From Duganella dendranthematis (GTDB lineage Bacteria; Pseudomonadota; Gammaproteobacteria; Burkholderiales; Burkholderiaceae_D), in contig NZ_CP051684.1 in assembly GCF_012849375.1 (NCBI RefSeq), forward strand, positions 6,014,001 to 6,078,000: DNA of 64,000 nt, read 5' to 3'. Both the position numbers and the translations under genes were made by a program. This document shows, in pieces, positions 37,109 through 46,491 of this stretch (position 1 is the first letter of the stretch; each line of letters starts with the position of its first letter). The notes under the pieces are model-generated. The model made no database searches and was not told the DNA's origin. It was given only the letters and a program-made list of their open reading frames with translations.

Positions 37109-37773
37109 GTGGCCAGTTCCAGCACGTAGCCGAAGCCGCGAATGGTGCGGATCGCCACGCCGGCATCGGCGATCTTCAGCCGCAGGCGCGAGATGTAGAC
37201 TTCCACCGCGTTCAGCGTCAGGTCGTCGCCCCACGGCAGGATGGCGTCGATGATCTGCTGCTTGGAGACCACGCGCGCCGCATGTTGTAGCAGATATTCC
37301 AGCACCGCCCATTCGCGCACCGACAATTCGATCACCTTATCGCCGACGCGAGCGCGCTTGGCGGCCAGGTCCAGCGACAGGTCGCCCAACGCCAGTCCGG
37401 CCGGCTTGGGCGTATTGCGCCGCGCCAGCGCTTTCACGCGCGCCACCAGTTCGGCGGTAGCGAAGGGCTTGACCAGATAATCGTCGGCGCCCTGCTCCAG
37501 CCCGCGCACGCGGTCCTCAATGGCGTCGCGCGCCGTCAGCAGCAGCACCGGCACCGCACTGCCGCGCGCGCGCAGTCGCCGCACCACTTCGAAGCCGTCC
37601 ATGCCGGGCAGGCCGATGTCCAGCACCACCACTTCGGCGGTGACGGCGCGTTGTAGGAGCAGATCCGCTTGCGTGCCATTGCCGACCACTTCCACGGCCA
37701 TGCCATGACCACCCAGCACGCGGCTGAGACCATCCGCCAACACGGCGTCGTCTTCTACTACAAGGATGTGCAT
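37105..37773 (-). CDS. OmpR-family response regulator
   Basis: 222 residues. The receiver domain has phospho-Asp D52 (VVLDIGLPGMDG), the acidic pocket VVEDD at 6-9, the TAR motif (LLLTARD) and the K in YLVKPF. A C-terminal winged helix follows (LSVREWAVLEYLLQHAARVV and RLRLKIADAGVAIRTIRGFG). I chose ATG 37773 because the family begins MHILVVEDD there; several ATGs upstream (to 37899) would only add a poorly conserved leader. It is paired with the downstream kinase. Targets are unknown; the neighbouring pilus operon is a candidate. Confidence 0.93.
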   Translation of the reverse strand: MHILVVEDDAVLADGLSRVLGGHGMAVEVVGNGTQADLLLQRAVTAEVVVLDIGLPGMDGFEVVRRLRARGSAVPVLLLTARDAIEDRVRGLEQGADDYLVKPFATAELVARVKALARRNTPKPAGLALGDLSLDLAAKRARVGDKVIELSVREWAVLEYLLQHAARVVSKQQIIDAILPWGDDLTLNAVEVYISRLRLKIADAGVAIRTIRGFGYVLELAT

Positions 37774-37892
37774 ATTCGCCTGCAAACTCGCCTGCATATT
37801 CGTGCGCCGCTTATTTTGGATGTGTGACATTATGCCCCTGCCTCCCCGATAAAGACAGGTCATCTCTGCCCATGTAGGATCAGGACTACAAG

Positions 37893-37905
37893 TGTGCATG
37901 GCACA
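37893..37905. promoter_or_regulatory. dyad TGTGC-N3-GCACA
   Basis: A perfect five-base inverted repeat with an ATG centre lies between the divergent response-regulator and Crp/Fnr-type genes. It may be a regulator binding site; which protein binds is not known. Confidence 0.35.
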
Positions 37906-37960
37906 TGCCTACATTTGTGCGTCCCCTGCTCTTATGTTCGATAATTAACATTCCCCATAA

Positions 37961-37980
37961 AGTTACACCAACACGTAACT
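37961..37980. promoter_or_regulatory. dyad AGTTAC-N8-GTAACT upstream of the Crp/Fnr gene
   Basis: Six-base perfect arms with an eight-base centre end 17 bases before the Crp/Fnr-type start codon. The position near the likely transcription start fits autoregulation by that protein. It differs from the standard TGTGA and TTGAT half-sites. Confidence 0.4.
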
Positions 37981-37997
37981 AGCTTTGTGAGGAATCC

Positions 37998-38801
37998 ATG
38001 AACACCACCCAAGTCAACGCAACCACCAAAACCGCCCGCGCTTTACCGGCAGGCGCCAAAGCAATCAAAGTTGCGTCCCGGCCTGCGGTAACCTACACCG
38101 GCGCTCAGCAGAACGAGTTGCTGGCAGCCTTGCCGCGCGAGGTGCTGGAATCCTTGTTTGAACACCTGGAAATGGTGCAACTGCCATTTGGCAAAGAACT
38201 GTTCGAGTTCGGCAATGCGATGGAATATGTGCACTTCCCAACCTCGGCGATTGTCTCGCTGCTGTACGTGATGGAAGACGGCGCCACCACCGAGATCGCC
38301 GTGATCGGCCATGAAGGCGTGGTGGGCGTGTCGCTGTTTGAAGGTGAACGCGCTATGTGCAGCGCCGTCGTGCAGGCCGCCGGTTATGGCTACCGCATGA
38401 AGGCTGAACACCTGCGCGCTGCATTCGCCCGTGGCGGTGCGCTGCCGGCACTGCTGATGCGCTACAACACCGCGCTGTTCGCGCAAATGGCGCAAAACGC
38501 CGTCGGCGGCCGTCACAGCTCGATCGAACAGAAACTGTGCCGCTGGCTGCTGGACCGCCTGGACCGCTCGCCATCCAATTCGCTGAAAGTCACGCAGGAA
38601 ATGATCTCGATCATGCTGGGCGTGCGCCGCGAAAGCATCACCGCCGCCGCCGGCAAGTTGCAGGATGAAGGCCTGATCACCTACCGTCGCGGCAATATCA
38701 CTGTGCTTGATCGCTCAGGCTTGGAGGCGTATGCGGGTGAGTGCTATAAGGTGGCGAAGACGGAGTTTGACCGTCTGCGCCTGGATGTAGCGCGCTGCTG
38801 A
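37998..38801 (+). CDS. Crp/Fnr-family transcriptional regulator
   Basis: 267 residues. A cyclic-nucleotide-binding-like beta barrel (about 45-160: FEFGNAMEYVHFPTSAIVSL and TTEIAVIGHEGVVGVSLFEG) is followed by a winged helix (TQEMISIMLGVRRESITAAA). No cysteines typical of FNR iron-sulfur clusters are in the N-terminus. The form resembles the regulators of this family that respond to undefined signals in betaproteobacteria. The last 104 bases overlap the antisense 3' end of the CHASE3 kinase gene. The ribosome binding site GAGGA precedes ATG. Confidence 0.92.
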   Translation: MNTTQVNATTKTARALPAGAKAIKVASRPAVTYTGAQQNELLAALPREVLESLFEHLEMVQLPFGKELFEFGNAMEYVHFPTSAIVSLLYVMEDGATTEIAVIGHEGVVGVSLFEGERAMCSAVVQAAGYGYRMKAEHLRAAFARGGALPALLMRYNTALFAQMAQNAVGGRHSSIEQKLCRWLLDRLDRSPSNSLKVTQEMISIMLGVRRESITAAAGKLQDEGLITYRRGNITVLDRSGLEAYAGECYKVAKTEFDRLRLDVARC

Positions 38802-40278
38802 TCACATCGCTGATCGCCGGCGGGAGGATGGTCGGCGTCATGTTGGCGCGGCGCTCCTGCGCCGTCGGCTCAGGTGGTGGCGTCATGCCCTCGCGGTGAC
38901 GCAGCGGAATCGCTACCTCAATACAGGTACCCGTATCGTTGCGGCCACGGCGAATATTCATCACACCGCCCAATTGCAAGGCGCGTTCGCGCATCCCCAG
39001 CAAACCATGCGACATCGGCTTGATGATGGTATCCGGCGCGATGCCGATGCCGTCATCGATAATCCGCAGCATCAAGCCTTCCGTGGTGCGGTTCAGCGTG
39101 ACGGTCACGCGGCTGGCCTTGGCGTACTTGCGGATGTTGGTCAGCGATTCCTGCACGATGCGGAACAGCGCAATCGACAAGTCGCCGGAATGGCGGCTCA
39201 ATCCCTCAATCTCGGCCGCGACGCTGCAATCGCAGCGCACTTGCGACGCCCTCGTAAATTCCATGCAATAGCTTTCGATGGCCGCGCACAGACCCAGATT
39301 ATCCAGCAGACTCGGCCGCAGATTCTCGACAATGCGGCGCTTCATCTCCACCGTTTCCACCAGCGTGCCACGGGCCCGCTTGAGTTGCTCAGCCAGTTCC
39401 GGATGACTGTGACGCAGTTGCTGCGTGACGGCGGCGATATCCATGCTGATCGAGGTCAGATTGGCGCCCAGCTCGTCGTGCAGTTCGCGCGACAGGTGCA
39501 TCTTCTCTTCTTCGCTGATGCTGATCAGGCGGCGTGACAGCACCGACAATTGCTCGGTACGTTGCTCGACGGTGGTTTCCAGATTCTCGTTGGCGCTTTG
39601 CAGCGCGTGCTCGACCGCCGCGCGGTGCGCAAAGCTGCGCCGCACCAGCTGGTAGAACATCACCAGCACCAGGATCGCCAGCGCATTGATGCTGACGCCC
39701 AGCCACACGGCCTTCTGGTATTCCTTGTAAAACACGGCACTGCGCGCGTTCAGCGTTTCGTTCTGCTCCTGCTCCATGATCACCACCAGCAGGCGGATCT
39801 CGTCCATGCTGGAACGGTCGTCGCTGAGCTTGGCGATATTAACGATTTCCTGCAGGCCGCCATCACGGTAGACGTCGATGGCCTGGCTCATGATGCTCAG
39901 GCGGCGGCGCACCAGCGTGTGCAGCTGGGTCAGATTCTTCAATTGCGAGGGATTATCGGACAGCAGCTTTTCCAGTTCCTTGAACTCGGCTTCGCTGTCG
40001 GTCAGCGCGGTACGGGTCGGCCCGAGATAGGCGTCGCGGTCGGACAGGAAATAGCTGCGCATGCTGCTTTCGGCATCCAGCACCAGCACGTTCAGGTATT
40101 GCAGACGGTCGGCGACGCGCGCAGTCTGGCTCAGCAGGACTTGCGCACCGCGCAGTGCTTGCAAATTGTGGAACAGGCTGAAACCGTTGACGATGAGCAG
40201 CAATGCGCAAGTCACGCACAAGAGAGTCTTGTACAGCGGCAAGCGGTGATGCGGCGCTGTTTCGACGGTAAAATACAT
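38698..40278 (-). CDS. CHASE3-domain sensor histidine kinase (NarX/DegS type)
   Basis: 526 residues: TM1 at about 17-37, a helical CHASE3 extracytoplasmic sensor (about 40-180, with SSMRSYFLSDRDAYLGP), TM2 at about 190-210, a coiled coil, and HisKA_3 with phospho-His in MHLSRELHDELGANLTSISM. The HATPase has ALFRIVQESLTNIRKYAKAS and the G-box HGLLGMRERALQLGG. After the catalytic domain a Pro/Ser/Thr-rich tail of about 65 residues follows, 35 of them antisense to the Crp/Fnr gene. The upstream LuxR-type response regulator is its likely partner. Confidence 0.92.
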   Translation of the reverse strand: MYFTVETAPHHRLPLYKTLLCVTCALLLIVNGFSLFHNLQALRGAQVLLSQTARVADRLQYLNVLVLDAESSMRSYFLSDRDAYLGPTRTALTDSEAEFKELEKLLSDNPSQLKNLTQLHTLVRRRLSIMSQAIDVYRDGGLQEIVNIAKLSDDRSSMDEIRLLVVIMEQEQNETLNARSAVFYKEYQKAVWLGVSINALAILVLVMFYQLVRRSFAHRAAVEHALQSANENLETTVEQRTEQLSVLSRRLISISEEEKMHLSRELHDELGANLTSISMDIAAVTQQLRHSHPELAEQLKRARGTLVETVEMKRRIVENLRPSLLDNLGLCAAIESYCMEFTRASQVRCDCSVAAEIEGLSRHSGDLSIALFRIVQESLTNIRKYAKASRVTVTLNRTTEGLMLRIIDDGIGIAPDTIIKPMSHGLLGMRERALQLGGVMNIRRGRNDTGTCIEVAIPLRHREGMTPPPEPTAQERRANMTPTILPPAISDVISSALHPGADGQTPSSPPYSTHPHTPPSLSDQAQ

Positions 40279-40386
40279 CCGTTTCCTTCACAATTGGGGC
40301 AAGGCGTAACTACGCCAAGCATACCAATTATAGACTGGAAGAAAAGTTGATGCGTCTGTGCGCACCCCAACGGTGCGCACGTGTTG

Positions 40387-41019
40387 CTAATCTAAAAGAT
40401 TATTCTTCATCGCGTAGTATGTCAGGTCCGAATTCGACTGCATCCCCATCTTTTCCATGATGCGAGTGCGGTAGGTGCTAACGGTTTTAATGCTCAGCGA
40501 CAGCGCCACGCCGATGTCGGACACGGTCGATCCACGCGCCAGGCGCAGGAACACCTGGAACTCGCGGTCGGACAACTCCGTATGCGGCGCCTTGTTCGGG
40601 TCGCGGTCAAAGCTTTGCGCCAGCAACTCGCCCACTTGGGAGCTCACATAGCGGCGGCCCTGGAATACCGTGCGCACCGCAGTGATCAGCTCGTCCGCTT
40701 CGCATTCCTTGTTCAGGTAACCGTTGGCACCCATCTTGAACAGGTTCAGCGCGTACTGCTGCGCCGGATACCCGGACAGGATCAGCACCGGCAGATCAGG
40801 CTGCCCCTGACGGATGGTGCGCAAGGTGTCGATACCGCTCTGGTCCGGCATAGCGATATCGAGCAACAGCACATCGCAAATTTCGCGACGGGCGATATCC
40901 AGCGCTTCGCGCCCGGTACCGGCTTCCGCCACCACCTCGAAATCGTCCGAGGATGAAAAAATCTGTTTAAAGCCTGCTCTTACAATTTGATGGTCGTCAC
41001 AAATGGCAACGCGTATCAT
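40387..41019 (-). CDS. LuxR/NarL-family response regulator
   Basis: 210 residues. The receiver has D54 in VLLLDIAMPDQSG and acidic residues D8-D9, with K in the NGYLNKECEADEL loop. The C-terminal LuxR-type helix-turn-helix is LSDREFQVFLRLARGSTVSD plus ALSLSIKTVSTYRTRIMEKM. It is encoded upstream of the CHASE3 kinase on the same strand with a 108-base gap. The pair probably forms one signalling system. The stimulus is unknown. Confidence 0.94.
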   Translation of the reverse strand: MIRVAICDDHQIVRAGFKQIFSSSDDFEVVAEAGTGREALDIARREICDVLLLDIAMPDQSGIDTLRTIRQGQPDLPVLILSGYPAQQYALNLFKMGANGYLNKECEADELITAVRTVFQGRRYVSSQVGELLAQSFDRDPNKAPHTELSDREFQVFLRLARGSTVSDIGVALSLSIKTVSTYRTRIMEKMGMQSNSDLTYYAMKNNLLD

Positions 41020-41161
41020 TGTTTCCTCTCGTCGTACCCGCTCGAAGTCGGGCTATCCGCCACCGTGCATCAGCGTCGCTGATAATAAAATAATATTGAA
41101 AGAAGTATAGCAGCAATCACGCTCCGCCCGCCGCGCTTTGCGCCAGCGGTGCGCGGGATCC

Positions 41162-41575
41162 TTAGTCCTGCTTGAGCAAGCCGAGGATCGCCAGCAATTC
41201 GCCGCGTATCAAGTCGCGGTCCAGCGGGGGTACAACGGCCGACGGATGCACGCCGTTGACCGCTCCCGCATCATACTCCGCAGCCGCGCTATCGTAGGCA
41301 CGGCTGTCGAGTTTATTGCGCGCGCCACTGATGGTGAAGCCCTGCTCGTACAACAGTTCCCGGATGCGCCGAATCAGCAGCACCTCGTGGTGCTGGTAAT
41401 AACGGCGGTTGCCACGCCGCTTGACCGGCTTGAGCTGGGTAAATTCCTGCTCCCAGTAACGCAGCACATGCGGCTTCACGCCGCACAGCTCGCTAACTTC
41501 GCCGATGGTGAAGTAGCGTTTGGCCGGGATCGGCGGCAGCACGACCAGTTCGGACTTGGCGAGACGATCGTTCAT
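41162..41575 (-). CDS. MerR-family transcriptional regulator
   Basis: 137 residues. An N-terminal MerR winged helix (YFTIGEVSELCGVKPHVLRY, then WEQEFTQLKPVKRRGNRRYY) is followed by a short helical tail with no metal-binding Cys. This small MerR type is regularly found directly after ihfA in betaproteobacteria. It starts 17 bases downstream of the ihfA stop on the same strand and is probably co-transcribed. The regulon is unknown. Confidence 0.94.
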   Translation of the reverse strand: MNDRLAKSELVVLPPIPAKRYFTIGEVSELCGVKPHVLRYWEQEFTQLKPVKRRGNRRYYQHHEVLLIRRIRELLYEQGFTISGARNKLDSRAYDSAAAEYDAGAVNGVHPSAVVPPLDRDLIRGELLAILGLLKQD

Positions 41576-41592
41576 GACGACTCAGCTCCCGT

Positions 41593-41940
41593 TCAGGCGG
41601 CGCGCGCCATCGGATTGCTCTCTTCGACCATGCCCTTGAGCTTCTGGCTGGCGTGGAAGGTCACGACGCGGCGCGCCGTGATCGGGATCTCTTCGCCGGT
41701 CTTCGGGTTGCGGCCTGGACGCTGCGGCTTGTCGCGCAGCTGGAAATTGCCGAAACCGGACAATTTGACGGCTTCGCCGCGTTCCAGCGCATTGCGGATC
41801 TCGTCAAAGAAGGTCTCCACCATGTCCTTGGCCTCACGCTTGTTCAGGCCGACCTGCTCGAACAACAGTTCGGCCAGTTCCGCCTTGGTCAGCGTGGGCA
41901 AATCTTTTTCAGCATCCTGGCGCACTTTGGCAACCTGCAT
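41593..41940 (-). CDS. ihfA: integration host factor subunit alpha
   Basis: At least 115 residues. IHF-alpha is a DNA-bending HU-family protein acting with IHF-beta in recombination, replication and sigma-54 transcription. Motifs are [40 protein letters not shown] (beta arm) and [23 protein letters not shown] 41940 is the only ATG upstream of homology. However, the frame is open to TTG 42039, with [19 protein letters not shown] upstream, so the protein may be longer. It follows pheT and precedes merR. Confidence 0.93.
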   Translation of the reverse strand: MQVAKVRQDAEKDLPTLTKAELAELLFEQVGLNKREAKDMVETFFDEIRNALERGEAVKLSGFGNFQLRDKPQRPGRNPKTGEEIPITARRVVTFHASQKLKGMVEESNPMARAA

Positions 41941-42085
41941 GGCCCGGTGCAGATCGGCAGCCAATGCGGATTGGAGTACGGCGGAATCAACGTCGTTGTT
42001 ATTAATTTTCCAGCCCTGCCTTATATCAAAAATGAACAAGTCCGGCGCAGGCCGGACTCCCTATTAGTCAAAAATGCAATACTTA

Positions 42086-44509
42086 CTAGCGCAGACGCGC
42101 ACCATGTTTCTGCTTGGCGGCATCGCTGGCGGCAGCCATGACGGCTTCGACCACATCGTCTTGCAGCGTGTTTTGAGTATCTTGCAAGCTAAAGCGGAAA
42201 GCAAGCGATTTTTCGTCTGCCTCCAAACCTTTACCACGATATTCATCAAACAAAACAATGGCTTGCACAATTTTTCCCTGAGGAATTGTTTGCAAAGCAT
42301 CATTGAATGCGTCCAGCAAATCCTGCGCTGGAATCGTTTGCCTGACGACCACCGCCAGGTCACGGGTCGCACCCGGGAACTTGGAGATCTCATCATACTT
42401 TGGCACTGGACGTTGCTGCAAGGCAAGCGCATCAAGTTCGAACACAATCGGTGCATTGGGCAGCTCGTATTTCTGCAACCAGCGTGGATGCAGTTCGCCG
42501 AGGAAGCCAATGACGTTACCATTCAGCAACACATGAGCCGAGCGGCCTGGGTGCAGCGCCGGGTGTTCGGCCTTGACGAAACGCAGTGCCAGCGGCGCGA
42601 ACAGGTGCTCCAGGTCGGCCTTGACGTCGAAGAAGTCGATGGCGCGGGTGTCCTGGCCCCATTGCTCGTCCGAAGCTGGGCCGTAGGCAATGCCGGCCAC
42701 GCGTTTCGGCTGGTGATAGCCGGCCACGGTCAGCGGGCCGTCCGGCACACTGTCGTCACGCTGGTAGATGGCGCCGATTTCAAACGCGCGCACCCGGCTG
42801 GCCTTGCGGTTCAGGTTGTAGCGCACATTGGCCACCAGGCTGCCGACCAGGGTCGAACGCATCACGCTCAGCTGGCTGGCGATCGGGTTCTGCAGCTTGA
42901 TCGGATTGCTGTTGCCGCCGAAGTCCTGCTCCCACTGGGCTTCCACGAAGCTCATGTTGACCACTTCCTGGTAACCCAGGTCGGCCAGCTGGTGGCGCAC
43001 CGCAAACAGCGAACGGGTGTTTTCCGGCGCAATGATCATGGTGTTGGCAGCCACCGGCGCCACGGTCGGGATGTTCTCGAAGCCGTAGACGCGCGCCACT
43101 TCCTCGATCAGGTCTTCCTCGATTTCAATGTCGAAGCGGTACGACGGCGACGTTACCGAGAACACGCCATCGGCCAGCGTGAACGGCAGCGCCAGGCGGG
43201 TGAAGATATCCGCGATAACCTTGTCGTCCAGCGCCACGCCAATGACTTTCTGCGCGCGCGCGGTGCGCAGTTGCACCGGCTCACGCTTCGGCAGGTTGAC
43301 GATCTGGTCGTCCACCGGGCCCACCTGCGTGTGGCTGGTGCCGCAGATTTCCACCAGCAGCGCGGTAATGCGCTCGATGTGCTCAACAGTGGTCGCATAA
43401 TCGACGCCACGCTCGAAGCGGTGCGCCGCATCGGTCGAGAAGTTGTACTTGCGGGCGCGGCCCTGGATGGCGTTCGGCCACCAGAATGCTGCTTCCAGAT
43501 AGATGTTTTGGGTGTCCAGCGAGACGGCCGTGGCGTCGCCGCCCATGATGCCGGCCAGCGATTCGAGTGCCTGGTCGTCGGCGATCACGCCCACCCATTC
43601 GTCGACCTGGATGGTGTTACCGTTGAGCAGCTTGAGCGATTCGCCCTTGCGGCCCCAGCGCACGTCCAAGCCGCCGTGGATCTTGTCCAGGTCGAACACA
43701 TGGCTCGGACGGCCCAGTTCCAGCATCACGTAGTTGGAGATGTCCACCAGTGCCGACACCGGACGCTGGCCGCTGCGCTCCAGGCGCTGCTTCATCCAGT
43801 CCGGCGTGACCGCCTTGGCGTTCAGGCCACGGATCACGCGACCCGAGAAGCGGCCGCACAGGTCCGGCGCCGAAATTTTCACCGGCAGTTTTTCGTCGAG
43901 GTTGACGGTGGCCGCACGGAAGGTCGGCACCATCAGTTCGACGCCGGTCAGCGCCGACACTTCACGCGCCACGCCCAGCACCGACAGGCAGTCCGCCTTG
44001 TTGGGGGTCAGCTTGATGGTGAACTTGAGGTCGTTCAGCGCATAGTAATCGCGGAAATTCTGGCCGACCGGCGCATCGTCCGGCAATTCCAGCAGGCCGC
44101 TGCCCTCTTCCGACAGTTTCAGTTCCTTGGCCGAGCACAGCATGCCTTGCGATTCGACACCGCGCAGCTGGCCTACCTTGATTTCAAACGGCTTGCCATC
44201 GGCGCCAGGCGGCAGCACGGCGCCGGCCATTGCGCACACCACTTTCAGGCCCGGACGCACGTTCGGCGCGCCGCAGACGATGGTCAGCAAGGTGCCGGTG
44301 CCGACGTCCACTTCGCAGACGTTGAGGCGGTCGGCGTTCGGGTGCTTGGCCATTTCGCGCACGTGGCCCACGACCACATTCGAGAACGGCGGCGCGACCG
44401 GTTCGACTTCTTCCACTTCCAGGCCGGACATCGTCAGCAGATGGGCCAGTTCGTCCGACGTCATCTTCGGATCGACCATGGTACGCAGCCAATTTTCAGA
44501 GAATTGCAT
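42086..44509 (-). CDS. pheT: phenylalanine-tRNA ligase beta subunit
   Basis: 807 residues. It forms an alpha2-beta2 enzyme with PheS. The N-terminal tRNA-binding EMAP-like fold ([20 protein letters not shown], about 40-150) is followed by B3/B4 editing and B5 domains and the degenerate catalytic-like fold. The C-terminal ferredoxin-like anticodon-binding domain starts at about 712 ([20 protein letters not shown]). It is separated from pheS by 100 bases carrying two palindromes. Confidence 0.97.
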   Translation of the reverse strand: MQFSENWLRTMVDPKMTSDELAHLLTMSGLEVEEVEPVAPPFSNVVVGHVREMAKHPNADRLNVCEVDVGTGTLLTIVCGAPNVRPGLKVVCAMAGAVLPPGADGKPFEIKVGQLRGVESQGMLCSAKELKLSEEGSGLLELPDDAPVGQNFRDYYALNDLKFTIKLTPNKADCLSVLGVAREVSALTGVELMVPTFRAATVNLDEKLPVKISAPDLCGRFSGRVIRGLNAKAVTPDWMKQRLERSGQRPVSALVDISNYVMLELGRPSHVFDLDKIHGGLDVRWGRKGESLKLLNGNTIQVDEWVGVIADDQALESLAGIMGGDATAVSLDTQNIYLEAAFWWPNAIQGRARKYNFSTDAAHRFERGVDYATTVEHIERITALLVEICGTSHTQVGPVDDQIVNLPKREPVQLRTARAQKVIGVALDDKVIADIFTRLALPFTLADGVFSVTSPSYRFDIEIEEDLIEEVARVYGFENIPTVAPVAANTMIIAPENTRSLFAVRHQLADLGYQEVVNMSFVEAQWEQDFGGNSNPIKLQNPIASQLSVMRSTLVGSLVANVRYNLNRKASRVRAFEIGAIYQRDDSVPDGPLTVAGYHQPKRVAGIAYGPASDEQWGQDTRAIDFFDVKADLEHLFAPLALRFVKAEHPALHPGRSAHVLLNGNVIGFLGELHPRWLQKYELPNAPIVFELDALALQQRPVPKYDEISKFPGATRDLAVVVRQTIPAQDLLDAFNDALQTIPQGKIVQAIVLFDEYRGKGLEADEKSLAFRFSLQDTQNTLQDDVVEAVMAAASDAAKQKHGARLR

Positions 44510-44534
44510 ATTCGTTCTTTCTAGTTATCGCGTC

Positions 44535-44597
44535 GCTCCTGCGACAGCAGGAGCCCATAGAACGCGAGCTCAGCATGGATTCCCGCGTGCGCGGGAA
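44535..44597. repeat. two palindromic elements between pheS and pheT
   Basis: GCTCCTGC-GACA-GCAGGAGC (44535-44554) and TTCCCGCG-TG-CGCGGGAA (44580-44597) fill most of the 100-base gap. Sequences with a CCCGCGTGCGCGGG core are frequent dispersed repeats in many proteobacteria; copy number here cannot be tested. They may also stabilise or attenuate the pheST message. Confidence 0.6.
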
Positions 44598-44609
44598 CGA
44601 CGATCATCG

Positions 44610-45629
44610 TTAGTTGAACTGCTTCAGGAAACGCAGGTCGCCTTCGTAGAACAGGCGTAGGTCGTTGATCCCGTAGCGCAGCATGGTCAGGCGCTCCAGG
44701 CCGGAGCCGAACGCGAAACCAATGTACTTCTCAGGGTCCAGGCCAAAATTGCGCACCACCGATGGGTGCACTTGGCCCGAGCCGGACACTTCCAGCCAGC
44801 GGCCTTTCAGCGGACCGCTACCGAACGCAATGTCGATCTCGGCCGACGGTTCGGTGAACGGGAAGTACGACGGACGGAAGCGCACCTGCAAATCGTCGGT
44901 CTCGAAGAAGGCCTTGACGAAGTTCAGGTACACGCCCTTGAGGTCGGCAAAGCTGATGTTTTCGGCAATCCACAGGCCTTCCACTTGATGGAACATCGGC
45001 GAGTGGGTGGCGTCGCTGTCGACGCGGTAGGTACGGCCGGGCGCGATCACCTTGATCGGCGGCGTGTGGCTACGGGCGTAGCGCACCTGCATCGGCGAGG
45101 TGTGGGTGCGCAGCAGCAGCGGCTTGCCTTCGCTGTCGTTGCCTTCGATGTAGAAGGTGTCTTGCATGGAGCGCGCAGGATGGTTTTCCGGGCTGTTGAG
45201 CGCCGTGAAATTGGTCCAGTCGTTTTCGATTTCCGGGCCGTCGGCCACGTCGAAACCGATCGAGCGGAAGATCTCTTCCACCCGTTCCCAGGTACGCATC
45301 ACCGGGTGGATGCCGCCGCCGGCGCGGCCGCGGCCTGGCAGCGAGACGTCGATCGCCTCGGCGTTCAGGCGGGCTTGCATCTGGGCTTCGGCCAGCGCAT
45401 CACGGCGCGCGGTCAGCGCGGCTTCGATCTGCTGCTTGGCGGCGTTGATCAGCGCGCCCTGCGCCTTTTTGGCGTCCGGGTCGAGCTTGCCCAGGCCCTT
45501 CATCAATTCGGTAATCTGGCCGGTCTTGCCCAGGTATTTGGCTTTGGCGTTTTCCAGTGCGGCGGCGTCATCTTTGGCGACGTCGAAATCCTGCACTGCT
45601 GAGGCGACGAGTTGTTCCAGGGAGTCCAT
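44610..45629 (-). CDS. pheS: phenylalanine-tRNA ligase alpha subunit
   Basis: 339 residues, the catalytic class II subunit. An N-terminal coiled coil (about 1-85) is followed by motif 2 ([20 protein letters not shown] then [21 protein letters not shown]) and motif 3 ([19 protein letters not shown]). It charges tRNA-Phe together with PheT. ATG 45629 has GGATAAG upstream. A terminator hairpin lies between rplT and this gene. Confidence 0.97.
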   Translation of the reverse strand: MDSLEQLVASAVQDFDVAKDDAAALENAKAKYLGKTGQITELMKGLGKLDPDAKKAQGALINAAKQQIEAALTARRDALAEAQMQARLNAEAIDVSLPGRGRAGGGIHPVMRTWERVEEIFRSIGFDVADGPEIENDWTNFTALNSPENHPARSMQDTFYIEGNDSEGKPLLLRTHTSPMQVRYARSHTPPIKVIAPGRTYRVDSDATHSPMFHQVEGLWIAENISFADLKGVYLNFVKAFFETDDLQVRFRPSYFPFTEPSAEIDIAFGSGPLKGRWLEVSGSGQVHPSVVRNFGLDPEKYIGFAFGSGLERLTMLRYGINDLRLFYEGDLRFLKQFN

Positions 45630-45650
45630 GCGTTTTTCTTATCCTTGAAT

Positions 45651-45686
45651 CAAAAAACGGGGCACAGGTATGACCCTTGCCCCGTT
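45651..45686 (-). terminator. intrinsic terminator/attenuator between rplT and pheS
   Basis: On the minus strand AACGGGGC-N15-GCCCCGTT is followed by six T, 22 bases before the pheS start. No Phe-rich leader peptide is visible, so it is either a plain terminator with read-through or an uncharacterised attenuator. Confidence 0.75.
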
Positions 45687-45712
45687 CTCTTGCGTAAATC
45701 CGCGCTTAAAAA

Positions 45713-46072
45713 TTAAGCAGCGATTTTAGCTTTAACGACGTTGACAATCGCAGCGAACGCTGGCTTGTCCATCACTGCCATATCGGCCAGGACTTTACGG
45801 TCCAGTTCGATTGCAGCTTTCTTCAGACCGTTCATGAATACGCTGTAGGTAACGCCATGCTCACGGGAAGCGGCGTTGATACGAGCGATCCACAGGCGGC
45901 GGAAGACGCGCTTCTTGTTACGACGGTCACGGTATGCGTACTGACCAGCGCGCATCACTGCTTGCTTGGCAATACGGTATACCTTGCTACGACGACCGCG
46001 GTAGCCTTTGGCAAGATTCAGTACTTTTTTATGACGGGCACGCGCAGTAACCCCACGTTTTACTCGAGGCAT
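45713..46072 (-). CDS. rplT: 50S ribosomal protein L20
   Basis: 119 residues, highly basic, with the L20 start [40 protein letters not shown] and the conserved middle [20 protein letters not shown]. It is an early assembly protein of the large subunit that binds 23S rRNA and, in E. coli, represses its own operon. It follows rpmI by 26 bases. Confidence 0.98.
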   Translation of the reverse strand: MPRVKRGVTARARHKKVLNLAKGYRGRRSKVYRIAKQAVMRAGQYAYRDRRNKKRVFRRLWIARINAASREHGVTYSVFMNGLKKAAIELDRKVLADMAVMDKPAFAAIVNVVKAKIAA

Positions 46073-46098
46073 ATTAGCTCCTTAAATGAGTGGTGAGA

Positions 46099-46296
46099 TT
46101 AAGCGGATGGCATCATAGCGTAGACGCGCTGGACGTCGGACGCATTGATGTTACGGGTGCCGCGCAGTTGACGCTTGTTCTTCGTCGTCTTCTTGGTCAG
46201 GATGTGGCGTTTGAAAGCCATACCCGATTTAACGGTACCACCTGGACGCACGCGAAAACGTTTTTTCGCCGAGCTCTTGGTTTTCATTTTTGGCAT
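46099..46296 (-). CDS. rpmI: 50S ribosomal protein L35
   Basis: 65 residues, start ATG 46296 fixed by the conserved [20 protein letters not shown]. Later [19 protein letters not shown] is typical of L35. The longer open frame upstream does not match L35 and is rejected. It lies in the infC-rpmI-rplT order but has its own -10 element, so it may also be expressed separately from infC. Confidence 0.98.
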   Translation of the reverse strand: MPKMKTKSSAKKRFRVRPGGTVKSGMAFKRHILTKKTTKNKRQLRGTRNINASDVQRVYAMMPSA

Positions 46297-46425
46297 AGAT
46301 ATTCTGCCCTCTCGGACAGCTCCTATTAACAGGATTACAGGTGGCAACACTACGTCGCTCTTAGATGCCTGCTCTCACTTGTTTGTGCAGCGGATGCGAG
46401 TCCACTACATTTACTACAGCCGACA

Positions 46426-46431
46426 ATTATA
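46426..46431 (-). promoter_or_regulatory. -10 element for rpmI-rplT
   Basis: A consensus TATAAT on the minus strand lies 130 bases upstream of the rpmI start and just after the infC terminator. A clear -35 is not visible. The long leader could hold L20 autoregulatory structure as in other bacteria. Confidence 0.5.
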
Positions 46432-46443
46432 GCCCATAAAATG

Positions 46444-46470
46444 AAAAAGGGCACTACTTGCGCCCTTTTT
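46444..46470. terminator. bidirectional-type terminator after infC
   Basis: AAAAAGGGC-N9-GCCCTTTTT, nine-base stem with A/T flanks on both sides, 22 bases after the infC stop. Confidence 0.8.
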
Positions 46471-46491
46471 TTGCCTGCTATACCAGCCAGA

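Noticed and set aside
42074..44524. 816-codon open frame antisense to pheT
   Set aside because: Same GC-skew artefact; PheT on the other strand is clearly the gene.
45630..45712. Phe leader-peptide attenuator before pheS as in E. coli
   Set aside because: A terminator is present but no short frame rich in Phe codons was found.
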